Of a DNA stretch of 64,000 nt, positions 38,889-50,600 are shown one piece after another. Below the pieces are notes generated by a model. It made no database searches and was not told where the DNA came from. It saw only the letters and a program-made list of their open reading frames with translations. Source of the DNA: Viscum album (Eukaryota > Streptophyta > Magnoliopsida > Santalales > Viscaceae); assembly GCA_963277665.1 (NCBI GenBank), contig OY728125.1, positions 1,717,292,889 through 1,717,356,888 of the forward strand, given 5' to 3'. Position numbers and translations under genes: made by a program. Every line of letters begins with the position of its first letter. Within the stretch, counting starts at the first letter, position 1.

Positions 38889-41614
38889 TGTAACCTCCCT
38901 AGTTTTTATAGGGTTAGAAATTACCCAACCAGTTTAAATTGTTCAGTTTGTCGAGCATGCTAAATTTTCTCTTGATATTTCAAACCTAATTCCATTTTTT
39001 TGATTCACCCAAGGCCTATTTGTAGACATTTCTTATGTCCTAACATATTCTTCGGTGTTTTAGGAGATTTTTATGTGCGTCGGACCCCAAAAACTTCTTT
39101 TTAGAAAAGTGGAGACAAAGGCACACTATTGAACAAACCATGTTGCTTCCTAGGTGTATCCATAAAGCCCACCTGCAACACTAGAAATAATTTTTCAGAC
39201 ATTAAAGTAGGGGGATCATTGTCTTGTGAGACCTCTATAGTTTTTAACTTGGGGTTCATGCACTATCTACACACAATTTGGAAAACTATATGCCAAACCA
39301 TAGATAGTGTGGTGTTTGGATAGTGTGCACTAATCTATTAGTGTACGATTATCCAAAATATAAAAATCAATTTTTGGGTGAAATTACCAACATACCAATA
39401 CATAATTATTTTTTCCTCATTCCCATTTATCCTCTACTTATTTGGTAGTATATGGGCATATCCCTCTCTTCCAGCCGCCTAGGATTTGAGCCATCTACTT
39501 TAACTAGACTGCAATCCTTGATCTGTTGGTGGTTGTGGATTTTCATTAGTATATCCTTTAATCAACTACCTTCTCTTTTATATATTTCTTTATATATGGA
39601 ATTCTAAATCCACATAGTTAATTTTTCCCTATTTTTATGGAATTCAAATAAAACATTGTTTTCATCTGATTCGGCTCAAGTTAGAGACTGATTTCAAATA
39701 ATTGATTTTTTATATGTACAAAGTAAATGGTTTATATCTCTCTCTTTTATTTTTTGGCATTTCATGGGTGAGTTCTATATGCTCATCCAGGGTAGTCCAT
39801 GAGAGACCCCCAATAAATTAATTCATGTATATAAATTTATTATTTGATGATTTGAGATTTCTATGGGCATGCACTTATATCACTATAAGTTTTTATGATG
39901 GTGAATGGGCTTAGACCAATTTGGGAAGTTTAGAAGGTGTGTTTTTGTGTGTTTTTAACTGAATTAAATTGCTTATATTAAATGTTTATGTATCATGGGA
40001 ATGTTATGGGCATGGACCATATAGTAATTTGATGTTTATCACTTGGATTGAAGCAACATGGTCATCATGTTCAGGGTGTGTCTTGGTACATATTGGGTTA
40101 TGATGTTTACCAGGTTGAGGTGGCATGTTCGTTGGATTGAGATGATGAGGACACCAGGATGAGGGAAATGCATGTGTAATATGTAGTGTTAACCATCTGG
40201 ATTTAGAGATATATTCACCATTTAAGGTGGTGTGAATTTATTTTTCATAGGTATAATATTGTGATTTCCACTCACCATTGTTGACTGACACCATGTTGGA
40301 GTCATGTTCACAAAGATAAAACTCAGATAGAGTTGGGTTTGACCACTCGTTGGGGGTGTAAGACCTCATAGACTGTGTGTCTTAGGTGATACTATTGAGA
40401 AAAAAATATGTTGTGTTGATCACCTTTTAAATTCATATGGATAGTGATGGAACATTTTTTTATGGTTTTGAGACCATTGGTTAGGGGTCGGGCTCACTGT
40501 TATGCTTAAGGCCATTGGGGCTTGATATTTTGAGGATAAATATCCTCATGTATTGGGATCTCAGTTATTACAATGAAATATATATATATATATATATATA
40601 TACTTTAGGATATACATTTTTTCTAGGAACATTATTCTTCTAGATGACTATGATTTCCAATGGAGTGGTCCTAGGGATAAGTTATTAGATTATGTGTGTC
40701 GTTTGGATGTTGATTATGTGATTGATGGCAAGAGGTGATGGTGACATGATTATAGGTGCAACCCAAGGGTTACCCTAGTATTCTCTTCATTAGATGATAC
40801 CCCTTAAATTAAGGAATTGATCCTAACAACTTCAATTATAAATATATGGACATGTGCTTTATTCATTTTATATTATTTGGAGAACGTATTCAATGATTAT
40901 CAACATTGGATAAAGTAGGTAGAATTCTCACTTATGTCTAGTGAGCACAAGTGGAGTGGGTAAAATATTAGTTTTGTGTTATTTTCAATTTTACTATACT
41001 CATAATACACCTACATAATTATAAATTTAGTATAAGAAAATTTTGGTTGTTGACTACATAGATTATTCTCACACATTAAATGGGCCCCTCCGGATACATT
41101 TAGACATTGTTTCTGTAAGTCAAGGTAAGGGACTGGGCTATGGAGTTAGAAATTAGTGATCATATTTTAATGGAAATCATGGTATGGATGGAATTAGAAA
41201 ATTATGGTTCTTATATTGGGATGGAGTCTTCTTTTTGTTTTAGAATTATTTATATGTATGTATTATTATTTTTGGCCAAATGGGACCCTTCATTCCAATT
41301 TTTTTGTATGACCTGATTTGATATGTATCATCTACAAATGGTATGCCTATGGCTTTTTTAATTACTAATACCATATGATTATGCTTAACCTGAGTTCATT
41401 TAATTTCTTTCACTAATTTTCAGTCATATTGTACTCAATTATATATATATGGTATATTATTATTATCACTATCCCAGGGTATAGTCTAACCAATATCAAC
41501 TAATCATACTATCACTACTAGTTGGTAACCTTCTGTTTTGAGGGGGAAGTTCTTAAGGATGAGTGGTCAAATATCTTAGAGAACTATTGGGTGAAAAAAT
41601 GGATGTGGGTGCTA
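38889..41614 (+). repeat. R4 5' LTR
   Basis: It starts tgtaacctccctag and ends gggtgcta, directly before the primer site. It pairs with 53899-56628 through many blocks, such as the gtcggacc and gtggagacaa segments near 39079 and 54099. An (at)n tract at about 40578-40601 has its counterpart at about 55603-55621. ORFs of about 60-80 codons in it are not shared between the copies. Confidence 0.8.
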
Positions 41615-41618
41615 AAAA

Positions 41619-41632
41619 TGGTATTATTGTTG
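41619..41632 (+). other. R4 primer-binding site
   Basis: tggtattattgttg begins 4 bases after the LTR end. The first six bases of the initiator-Met site tggtatcagagc are intact and the rest is worn. Confidence 0.5.
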
Positions 41633-42839
41633 TTTTTATTTACTTTTTGGTTTTACTATATGAGATATGGTAGACCTAAGACTAGGATTTAGTTATTACT
41701 TGATATAGATCACATGTTTAGGTTCTTGTATCCCCATGAAAAGGGGAAAAACCAAGTTTATTGGTATGGTAAATTGATGTTGTTATTTTTTATGTTATAG
41801 ATTGATTTTATTTAGGACATGGGTGGTACACTTTGGTGTTACTTTTATTGGTTATGTGCATTTATACACTTGGATAGGTATGGAAAGGGATGTTTTTTCA
41901 TGGAACATGATAAGAACTCAGTATAATATGATGTATTAATTTTTATGGTATATTTATTGGGAACCTAAAATCAGTTAATAGGGGTTTGACTATTTATAGT
42001 GTCAAAAAGGGAAGCTAATATTTTTCCCTTCTTAGCCCACTTTTGATGGAATTCTTCCCATCCAACCTTGTCATTTGGTTGTAATGGAATGAATATGTGA
42101 TGTTATGTTATAATATATGAATGCGATACATTGTAATGACCATGAAAAATTTATAAAGGTATGATGATGGGGGGTGAGTTGTATAATGATTCAATGAAGA
42201 AGTTAAATAGTGTTTTTATATATGGAATTAATGGTGGAATTCTACTTAGCTACCAAAAGTTCAAATATGATACATGATTACTAAATTTTATGTGGGTAGG
42301 AAATGTTACATGATTATAGATTTTTTTTGATTCCTAACATTGATGTTGATAGGATAGGGGACATGAGGCCAGATGATACTTGATACCTAACCCTGATATG
42401 GGTAGGTAAAGGAACTAGTGGCTGGATTTCGTGTGAAATGGTGTTGTAGTGGAGTTTAAGGGTAATGAGATGCATTTCTTGTTATAGCTTTCGATATCTA
42501 TGATATTAATATATATAATATTATGGTTGTTTGACCATGTTATTGGTATTAATTATGATTCCAAAAATATGTATTCTAGTGGATCTTCATGAGTGCGGTG
42601 ATATGGTTTCATTAAAGCTACCAAAGGATGGGGACCCAAAGGGTTGGGTTGAGTCCTTGGAGGGTCAGGATGATAATGAGATGTAGCGATAGGCTCTGGT
42701 ACTATAAGGATAACCACAGATGAAAAAGATTTGGCTATAAATTTATGAATAACCTAGGGAGTGATTGGTTCGGGTTATACAAGGTATTGACAGAGGATCT
42801 ATAGGAAATGAGCCATCTATGGAATATATAACTAGCATG

Positions 42840-43430
42840 TTATAGTCATAGAACCTACCACTATTTGAGGGTAATGGTGGACTATAAGAGAAATAAAAAT
42901 GGATAATGTAGGTCTAGTACATATTTTATAATCTCAAGAAACACCCAGTATAGTAGGAGATGATAGATATATACAAAAAAAGATGACCGAAAAAAGCGAT
43001 GGTGGGAAATAGAGGTACAAGTGGTTAGACCCAATGGAACTTCATGGAAGGATTTAGAGGATAGTTTCATTGAGTACTTTTTTCTAGATATTATGATATA
43101 GGATAATCCCTATGTTTTCATGAATCTACCATATGGCGATAGAGAATTAATGGACTATGAATCCATCTTCAAAAACCTATATTGTTTTTCACCAGCTATG
43201 GCGGGAGCTGACATCTATAGGGTGAGAAATTTGAAGGAAGGATTTCAACATGAAATCAAGGTTTATATGAATATATTTATTTCACCCTAATTCACAGAAG
43301 TTATAAATTAGGTACTAATAGCCATGAGAAACTTGAAGGGAAATTATTATACGACTTGGATGACAACGTCATGTGCGCTAAGTTGTGATGCTTCAGTTAG
43401 TAAAAAGTAGGTCCATGAAGAATCATAAAG
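42840..43430 (+). pseudogene. R4 gag remnant
   Basis: Readable blocks: FEGNGG near 42865 (family: F.G...P), then KRWWEIEVQ near 42995 (the WW motif), TSWKDLEDSFIEYFFLD (family: W..F...F...FFP), and YGDRELMDYESIFKNLYCFS (family: QGD.SV.EYE..F..LS.F). RVRNLKEGFQHEIKVYM follows (family: R...F..GL...I...V), then FTEVIN.VLIAMR. This is a typical gypsy Gag capsid core. There are a few stops and frame changes. No zinc knuckle is seen, and no protease or pol follows before R5 begins at 43986. Confidence 0.8.
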
Positions 43431-43985
43431 ATGAATTTAGGATAGAGATTCATGAATATAATGGAGGATTGTGTTTTTAATCATGTGATTATAAAGTGGG
43501 AATCCTAGGAATTTTTTGACCCAGTGTAATTTGGATCTGAAGTATTTTTTGGTGTATGGATAGATGGTCCATCTTCAGAGGTTCTGCATGATGCCTTCCC
43601 AGATAGTTGATAGCTAGGGACAATGGAAGACTCAGTTATCTGAGGACGGACTGAGAGTGGTACCAAGATCTTGTATCTTAGATTTAGATACACGTGGAGG
43701 ATGGGGATGAGATAGTGGGACCTAGTAGTGGGGTAAGTGGCCAGAAGATGATGTAGCTCTAGAGTGATGTCAGGCCTCCACCAGTCATCCCTCAGGGTAG
43801 GTGCATGTAGTTGAGCTTCCTGATGAATAACATGCCAAGGAACTGACGGTAGTTAATGTTACATCATGGTTATGGTCATGATCATTTTTCTTCTATTTTG
43901 GCTTTGGATGGTTTTTTTTTCACACGGTGTATCATTTTGTTTTTGGACAACCATGTTCCATTTAGTATGTTTTCATCAGTTATGA
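43431..43985 (+). other. R4 internal sequence after gag
   Basis: The sequence probably continues the Gag C-terminal tail, but no motif can be named. A proline-containing stretch VRPPPVIPQG near 43770 is compatible with a Gag linker. It is cut by R5 at 43986. Confidence 0.35.
43981..43985. repeat. target-site duplication, left copy (R5)
   Basis: tatga stands directly before the R5 LTR start and recurs at 53371-53375. The right copy overlaps the last 2 bases of the LTR terminus if that terminus is read as gttata, so the exact edge is uncertain by 2 bases. Confidence 0.55.
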
Positions 43986-46750
43986 TGTTTAATTACCCAA
44001 TCATGTATGAATAAAATTCCCATTCTTTTAATGTCTTATGGATATAGAAAAGACATGCACTATTTTTTTTATTAGTTTTAAATAACCATTAAGTTTCATA
44101 ACCTTTTAAAATATAGTCGTTGAACAATGATCACACAACTAATATAAATATAAGGTTTTAACAAATCCTTTCGACAATGAAAAAGAAGTTGATGGCCTCA
44201 TCTAGTAGACTCGGGCGGTACAAAATTCATTTGTTAGAGGTCAGAAAGGAGATAGCATCACTGGGGTTTACTCTTGACCAATCCCAAGCCAAGCTATAAC
44301 ACATTAAGCATGAACTAAATCACATGTTATATAAGTACAAGTTAATAGAGATTACCACATGATCAATGTTATTCGAGTTGCTGCAAGATTCTGTCACTAT
44401 CCCACACCTTAATTGTGGGTCTTATGCGGGTGTTGTGATGGGTTATGTAACAAGGTATTAGTTACCTATTGTGTAATCCCTATTTATATATAAAAGTCTT
44501 ATTCAATCAATTTCTCTATGAGAATAGTCTTTCTTATAAAATTGATGAATTTGATAAATTGGTTTTCCACGTAAAATTGGTATGCTTGAAAAATATATAC
44601 ATTATTATATTAAACTATTTTTTATTAATAAAATTATAAAACCAATTCTTATAAATGATTATTATATCATTTCCTTATCAGTAAAAGATTAGGTAATCAG
44701 TTTGATAAGAGTTATATTTTTATATGATAAAACAGAAAGTGTATTTTTAAAGGAATTTATATTAATTAAATAATGTATTTTTTTAAATAATTAATATTTT
44801 AATAAAATATTATTATCAAATTGAATTTATTAATAATAAATGTGTATATAATTTTTATGAATTCAAATGTAATTTTTATTAATGTTTAAAAACTGTTTTT
44901 GTCGAAACTCATCAATTTTCAATAAATGTCAGTTCTAATTTTAAATGTGGAAATTCACATATTTAGAAAATTATATAGATAAAATGAATATTTTTTGAAA
45001 TTTTCCAATGATGATTTTTTAATAATTTTTTGAGAAAGTTTAATGAATGGGTAAAAAATAAATAACATATAAATATATAGTGTGTTTTATGACATCATAA
45101 TAACCCAATAGTGATGTATTAAATTCCATAAAAGGGATCTCAAAACAAATATATGTTACAACTTTAGGATAATTTGATTATAGAATCATTTGAATTGTTT
45201 TATAATTCCTTAGTGAATCCTATAAAATGTATAATATTTTTTGTGATTTTAAATTCATTTCCATGAGAGTTTGACTCACCTCCACATAAAAAATGATAAT
45301 ATTTTAATATATTTGTCCCTTTTCTAAAAAAAATAATGTTTCCCACTCACCCTGGATATAATCCACAGAAAAAAACTATGGGTTGGTTTCTGGTTTCGAA
45401 TATTTTAATGTGTAGTGTCCAAAACCTAAATAATAAAGAATCCCCCCTTCTATCCTATATAAACCACCCAAGAACCCATTCCACTTCACTCAAACTCCTT
45501 GAAACTCTTCCTCACACTGATATCTACTCCCTAGATCCATTCCAAGTCTCCCCAAGCTAACAAGAATCCTCTCCCAATACTTTTGGGATCACACATCGAA
45601 GTAAGGGATCCTCACTTTCCTTTCTCATTTTTTCCATGTTTCCTTACATTATTAAACATTGTTTTCAGTTAAAATGATGAGGTAGGTTTTTGTACCTCGC
45701 CCATTATTCCCTAATTATATTTGAATGATGAGATAAACATTTCAATCTCATTAATTCCTCCCATGTACACTCACTACCATGATGATATTCCATAAGGGAT
45801 TTCTCTCTCCTCCTTTACATTCAATCATTTATTTCATATTTTGTATATCAAATTCCATTTCATATGTTGGGATATTATGATATTTGATCCCATTACTACC
45901 CCTTTTATGTATAAATGATGAGATACCAAATTTTATCTCATCCACCCTATCTATAAATCCCCATGTGATGTTCTTATGATGTCAAAATAGCACTGTGTTT
46001 TTCCATGCCAAAATAATTGTGTATTAAATACCATGCCCATTTCTATATCAAGGGTATCAACCATTATTCACATATACATATTTATTATATACTTTAATAT
46101 TTTTATTCCACATTCCTTTATCATGGAATAAATGGGGAGGTTTAATTAATCCATGTTATATGATCTATGTTGCACACTCAAGAATGGGATTAAAATGTTC
46201 ATGAAGGGTGCGCTCTGATAGCACTCCAATGAATTGGGTAATTCTTAGTATAATGATATGTCATGTTTGGACAAGATTTTACTTGATCCCTCTATAGGAT
46301 GTTTTCCCATCATGTTGGGATAGAGGTTTTCCATACACCTTTATGTTTATGATTCAGTGTATTAAGTTGTTGCCACATTTCCTTGTTATGATGACCATTC
46401 TATATAATTCCTTTATGTTCATGTTTCTCTTATTATCCATTGATATTTCTATTTCCTAACATTTATATTATTCTTCATTTTATTCCTTATTTACTCCCTT
46501 ATGGTTCATTATTTTTCACCCTTTTATTATATATTTCCTCGGGTTATCCCATGCAATGCTAAGTAGGAAGGAATGTTGTGGTCGTGTAAAATAATTTTTC
46601 AATAAAGATGTTGTATTTTATATCTTAAGATGTCATGTAATGTTCCTAATCCCAAAAGACACTAGATCTCTTGATCGTCTGGGTTGTATTAAGTTAATGT
46701 TTATTTAATAAATCATGTTTAAATATGAAATAAAGAGCAGGGTCATTATA
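43986..46750 (+). repeat. R5 5' LTR
   Basis: It begins tgtttaattaccc and ends gggtcattata. It shares gaataaaattcc, aacccattccacttcactca and gggatcacacatc blocks with the 3' copy. Confidence 0.85.
45455..45464 (+). promoter_or_regulatory. R5 LTR TATA box
   Basis: ctatataaac lies in a C-rich context followed by an accacccaagaaccc leader, a normal plant LTR core promoter. The 3' LTR has ctatatgaac at 52069-52078, with one change in the box. Confidence 0.6.
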
Positions 46751-46752
46751 GT

Positions 46753-46764
46753 TGGTATTATAGG
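46753..46764 (+). other. R5 primer-binding site (tRNA-iMet type)
   Basis: tggtattatagg matches tggtatcagagc at 9 of 12 bases, 2 bases after the LTR. Confidence 0.65.
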
Positions 46765-47345
46765 ATATGTTTATTTATTGTAGCGATTATGATTAGAAAA
46801 CCCTAGTGAAAGACTTAGGGATAAGAATAAGTTTAATCAAATATTATTAAATTTTGGTGATTATATATTAAGTTTCTTATCAAGAAAATAAATCCATGTC
46901 TATATACAAACAATTAAGGGTGGATCTGGAATAAATGTATTTAGGGGTAAAACCCGAAAATACTGCTTTAAGCTAGACTAGAACGGGAACTGGTGCACAA
47001 AAATGGGCCCTGTTGCACTCTTGGTACGACACTCATGGGGGATATGCTTTGGTAAATATATAAGCATAGTATGAACCATTATTAAGATAGAAAGAGAAAA
47101 ATTCCCATAATAATATACATTAGTAAATAGATCATGGATAACATAGATTAGAGCCTAGAAATTTATCAGTTAAGGAAATATATGTAATTTTTATGTTACC
47201 ATTTCTGTCATTGGATTCCACTTTATGAATTTAATAGTTTAAAAATACTAATACCTTAGTTTTTATTGGATAATGTAGAAGAAAAATCAAAAAAGGAAAA
47301 TTTAGGGTTATCATCCATAGTTCAACTCATTATTTTATATCTCGA
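46765..47345 (+). other. R5 leader without gag
   Basis: This 580-bp stretch stands where Gag should begin. I see no Gag motif (no WW, no F.G, no capsid helix pattern) in any plus frame. It is either a long leader or the scar of a gag deletion. Confidence 0.5.
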
Positions 47346-48480
47346 ATGTTTAGTATAGAAACCCAAACACCACCACAAATCATGGAAGTAGAGATGTTGG
47401 TGATAATGGGAAATGGGAAAAATATTTCATCCCATGAATATAACTCCTCCCCTATCATAATTTATGGATTTAACTTCTTGGAGAACCACATCATACTTCC
47501 CTTGGTGGAATTTGATGGAATTAATGGCATGGATTGGATTTCCTTATATAGATCCAATAGAAATTGTCGCGAGAAGGAAATCACTCTTTATATGGTTAAT
47601 CGAGCTCCAATTATATACAATTACAAGGAGGTGGATGAATCTTCTTTAGTTAAATCAACTCATCAATGGATATTTTATGTTTATGAGCATGCATATCTTT
47701 CTCAAATGATTGAGTTTAAGGAAGGAACCATCCCTAAATACATGTCCATTGTGATGGAATTCACTAATGTGTTTCTATTAGAATTGTATGGTCTTCCTCC
47801 AAGAAGATATGTTTAATTTTCGATTGATCTTATACATCGGGCATCACCAATATCCACAAATCCATATAGAATTGTTGTTTTGGATCTTGTGGAGCTAATG
47901 ATAAAACTACAAAAGAATCAGGAAAAAGGGATTATACACCCAAGTGCTTCACCATGTGGTGCACTGATCCTCTTCATCAAGAATAAGGATGGGTAAATGT
48001 GCATTTTCATTGATTAATGTGAGCTCAAAAAAATCTTGATAAAGACCAAGTATTCTTTTCCACAAATTTAATACTTTTTTGATCAGCTATGTGGAGTACA
48101 ATACTTACCCAATGTTGATATATAGTCAATATTTTACCATGTAAGGGTGAATAAGGAGGATATCCCCATGACGGATTTTTGCACAAGGTACGAGCACTAG
48201 GAATTCAAAGCAATGGATTTCAGACTCACTAATGCTCCAAAAATCTTCACAGACTTGATGAATATAGTCTTTAGAGGTTACCTCGACATATTTTGGGTAG
48301 TATTTATAGATTATATTCTAATATACTCTAAAACCAAGGAGGAGCATGAGGAGTATTTGACCACTGTGCTAGAGACCTTTCAATAGGGGAATATCTATGA
48401 AATGTTCATCAAGTGTGAGTTATGTTTGAAGGAAGTCTCATTCTTGGGTTGTTTCATCAAAATAAATTGAATATCAATGG
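47346..48480 (+). pseudogene. R5 protease end and reverse transcriptase remnant
   Basis: The first 156 codons are open, the longest frame in the window. They hold the protease end, LVEFDGINGMDWISLY, then NCREKEITL (family: FDVILGMDWL..., .CR.K.VTL). The RT entry follows as FTNVFLLELYGLPPRR (family: FPDVFPEELPGLPP.R). After a stop the RT continues: [57 protein letters not shown] and [21 protein letters not shown]. The Asp of VDI is kept, but the DD box is DY, so the second box aspartate is lost. About five stops fall in the RT. Confidence 0.9.
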
Positions 48481-49020
48481 ATCCTTCCAAAACAAAAGAA
48501 ATTGAGGTATGTGTGAGGCATACATCTATGATAGATATCTAGTAAGGGAGTTAAGTTTTCTTGGAATAATTATTGTTAATAAAGATTCATGGAGTTGAAT
48601 AAGAGGATTATCACTACCCCTTGTGCTCACACTACCCAAAAGTGAGGAGTTTTTCATATTCTTCAGCAATGTTTTGAATAAGGTCATGGGAAATGTGTTG
48701 ATGTGGAATGAAAAATTCATCGCCTATGTCTCAAGGTAGTTTAAAATTTCTGATAAAAACACTCCCACGCATAACCTGGAGTTATGAGTTGTGATATTTT
48801 CATTGAAAATACGACATCATTATCTCTTGGGGGGAAAGTGTTAAATATATACGAATCACAAAAGTCTCCAATATATATTATCGTAGAAAGTGATGAACAT
48901 GATACAAAGATGATGGTTAGATATCATCAAGGATTACGACTCCTCGACCCATTACCACCCTGAGAAATCAAAAAAGTTAGAAGATTCTCTAAGTAGAAAG
49001 GACCCAGCAATTATATCATT
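48481..49020 (+). pseudogene. R5 RNase H remnant
   Basis: DPSKTKEIEV at the start matches the family DP.KVEAV connection. Further on, a worn segment near 48640-48830 should be the RNase H core, and LEL/ELRVVIFSLK-like wording near 48780 fits DLELAAVVFALK. The part is poor, with many stops. Its identity rests partly on its place between RT and integrase. Confidence 0.6.
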
Positions 49021-49289
49021 GATGCGAATTGAAAAGAATTCAATATTAAATTGATTTGATAAAGATGGACATGGGAATCATAAAGAACAGAACATCATCA
49101 ATCCATTCATAATGCATAGATCAACATTCTCTTTTGGAAAGGGTAAATGATGCTAAAAAAGAAGATGTGGGAATTCAGAATAAAGTGGAAGCTATCAAAA
49201 AATAGAAATCTTTGGAGATTAATGTTACTGAATAAGGAATTGTGAGATTTGGGTCAAGAATATGAGTTCCATAAAATCTAGAGTTAATG

Positions 49290-50000
49290 AATGAACATTT
49301 TTATGATGCACATAGTTCGAATTTCTCGATTCACCTAGGAAACACAAAGATGTATCAAGATATATGAGATAATTATTGGTGGGATAACATGAAGAAGGAG
49401 ATTGCTGAGTATAAATAAAATTTATTGGTATGTCAGTAAGTTAAGTATGAGAGGCATAAGTCTAAGTGGATGAAGAAACCATTTCCCATCCAGCATGGAA
49501 ATGGGAATACATCACCATAGACTTTGTCACTGAACTTTCAAATACATCCAATGGATACAATGCTATATCATTTGTTGTGGATTGTCATACAAATACATCA
49601 CACTTCATTAAAATTCTAGAGGATTTCTCACCCGATCAGCTAGCACGAATATACATCAGATAAGTGGAAAGGATGAATGGTGTACCACTATCGGTTGTAT
49701 CCGATCGTGATCCAATATTCACCTATAAGTTCTAGAAGAGTATCCAACATGCTCTAAATAATGAGCTAAATTTTAGTATGAATTTTCATCCTCAAAATGA
49801 TGGCCAAATTGAGAAGACTATCCAAACACTTAAGGACATATTGAAAACATGATAATGTAATTAAAAGAAGGATGGGATCAACATATTTCACTGGTTGAGT
49901 TCTCTTACAAAAATAGTTTCCACTCAAATATCCAAACGGATCCTTATAAATCTATTTATGGGAAGAGGTGAAGAACACTAGCATGTTGGGATGATTTTGT
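49290..50000 (+). pseudogene. R5 integrase remnant
   Basis: Blocks: DNYWWDNMKKEIAEY (family: YWWPGMKKDV..), then HPAWKWEYITIDFVTEL, EDFSPDQLARIYIR, GVPLSVVSDRDPIFTYKF, and HPQNDGQIEKTIQTLKDIL. All three catalytic residues are kept (Asp in TIDF, Asp in VSDRD, Glu in IEKTIQ), unlike R2 and R3. A 65-codon open stretch at 49466-49663 covers the core start. Stops elsewhere still make it non-functional. Confidence 0.9.
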
Positions 50001-50229
50001 GGAATGAGAACTCCTAGGTTCAGAAATGGTCAAATAAATGGAGTAGAATTTTAAGACCATCCAGTAGCACATCAAAGATTTTTACAGTTGACAAAGGAGC
50101 TAGGCTGACAACAATCAATGATACCTAGGGTATGATATTAGATAATTGGTTTTCCTCTACATATCTCCATGGAATAGAGTGATGAGATTTGAGAATAATG
50201 GAAATCTTACTCTAAGGTACATCAGCACT

Positions 50230-50535
50230 TTTTAGATCCTTTATCGTATCTGAGCAGTAGCCTATCAACTAGCACTCCCACCGAACCTATCTCAACAACA
50301 TGATGTATTCCATGTATCACTCTTGAAGAAGTGAATACCTAACCCATAACATGTACTCAATCCAGAGGTGGTACCATTGGATAATGACCTACCCTATGAA
50401 GAGGATTCGATAATGATCTTAGATCCTATAGGAAAAGTTCTATGAAATAAGATGATGCCCCTCGTCAAGGTGATGTAGTGAAACCACATGTTTGAAGAAG
50501 CAACATGGGAACCAAAGGAAGTGATGAGGTAGAGT
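50230..50535 (+). pseudogene. R5 integrase C-terminus with chromodomain-like end
   Basis: The reading LPPNLSQQHDVFHVSLLKK is followed near 50375 by a PLDNDLPYEEDSIMILDP segment. The end is FEEATWEPKEVMR, a clear match to the Tekay EEATWE.E..MR ending. One stop follows MR. No frame change is needed in the final part. Confidence 0.85.
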
Positions 50536-50589
50536 AGATATCAACTATTTTATTGTGGGAAAAGGAAATTTAGAGGGTGAAATTTCTTT

Positions 50590-50600
50590 AGGGGGAAGGT
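50590..50600 (+). other. R5 polypurine tract
   Basis: agggggaaggt touches the 3' LTR start tgtaacgaccc, the standard layout. Confidence 0.8.

Noticed and set aside
40578..40601. (at)n tracts here and at 8957, 37653, 55603 and 62058
   Set aside because: These are ordinary microsatellites in AT-rich DNA. Those in LTRs may double as TATA regions but show nothing more.
47464..47649. 61-codon plus-strand ORF
   Set aside because: It is a shadow in another frame of the R5 protease/RT segment at 47346-47816.
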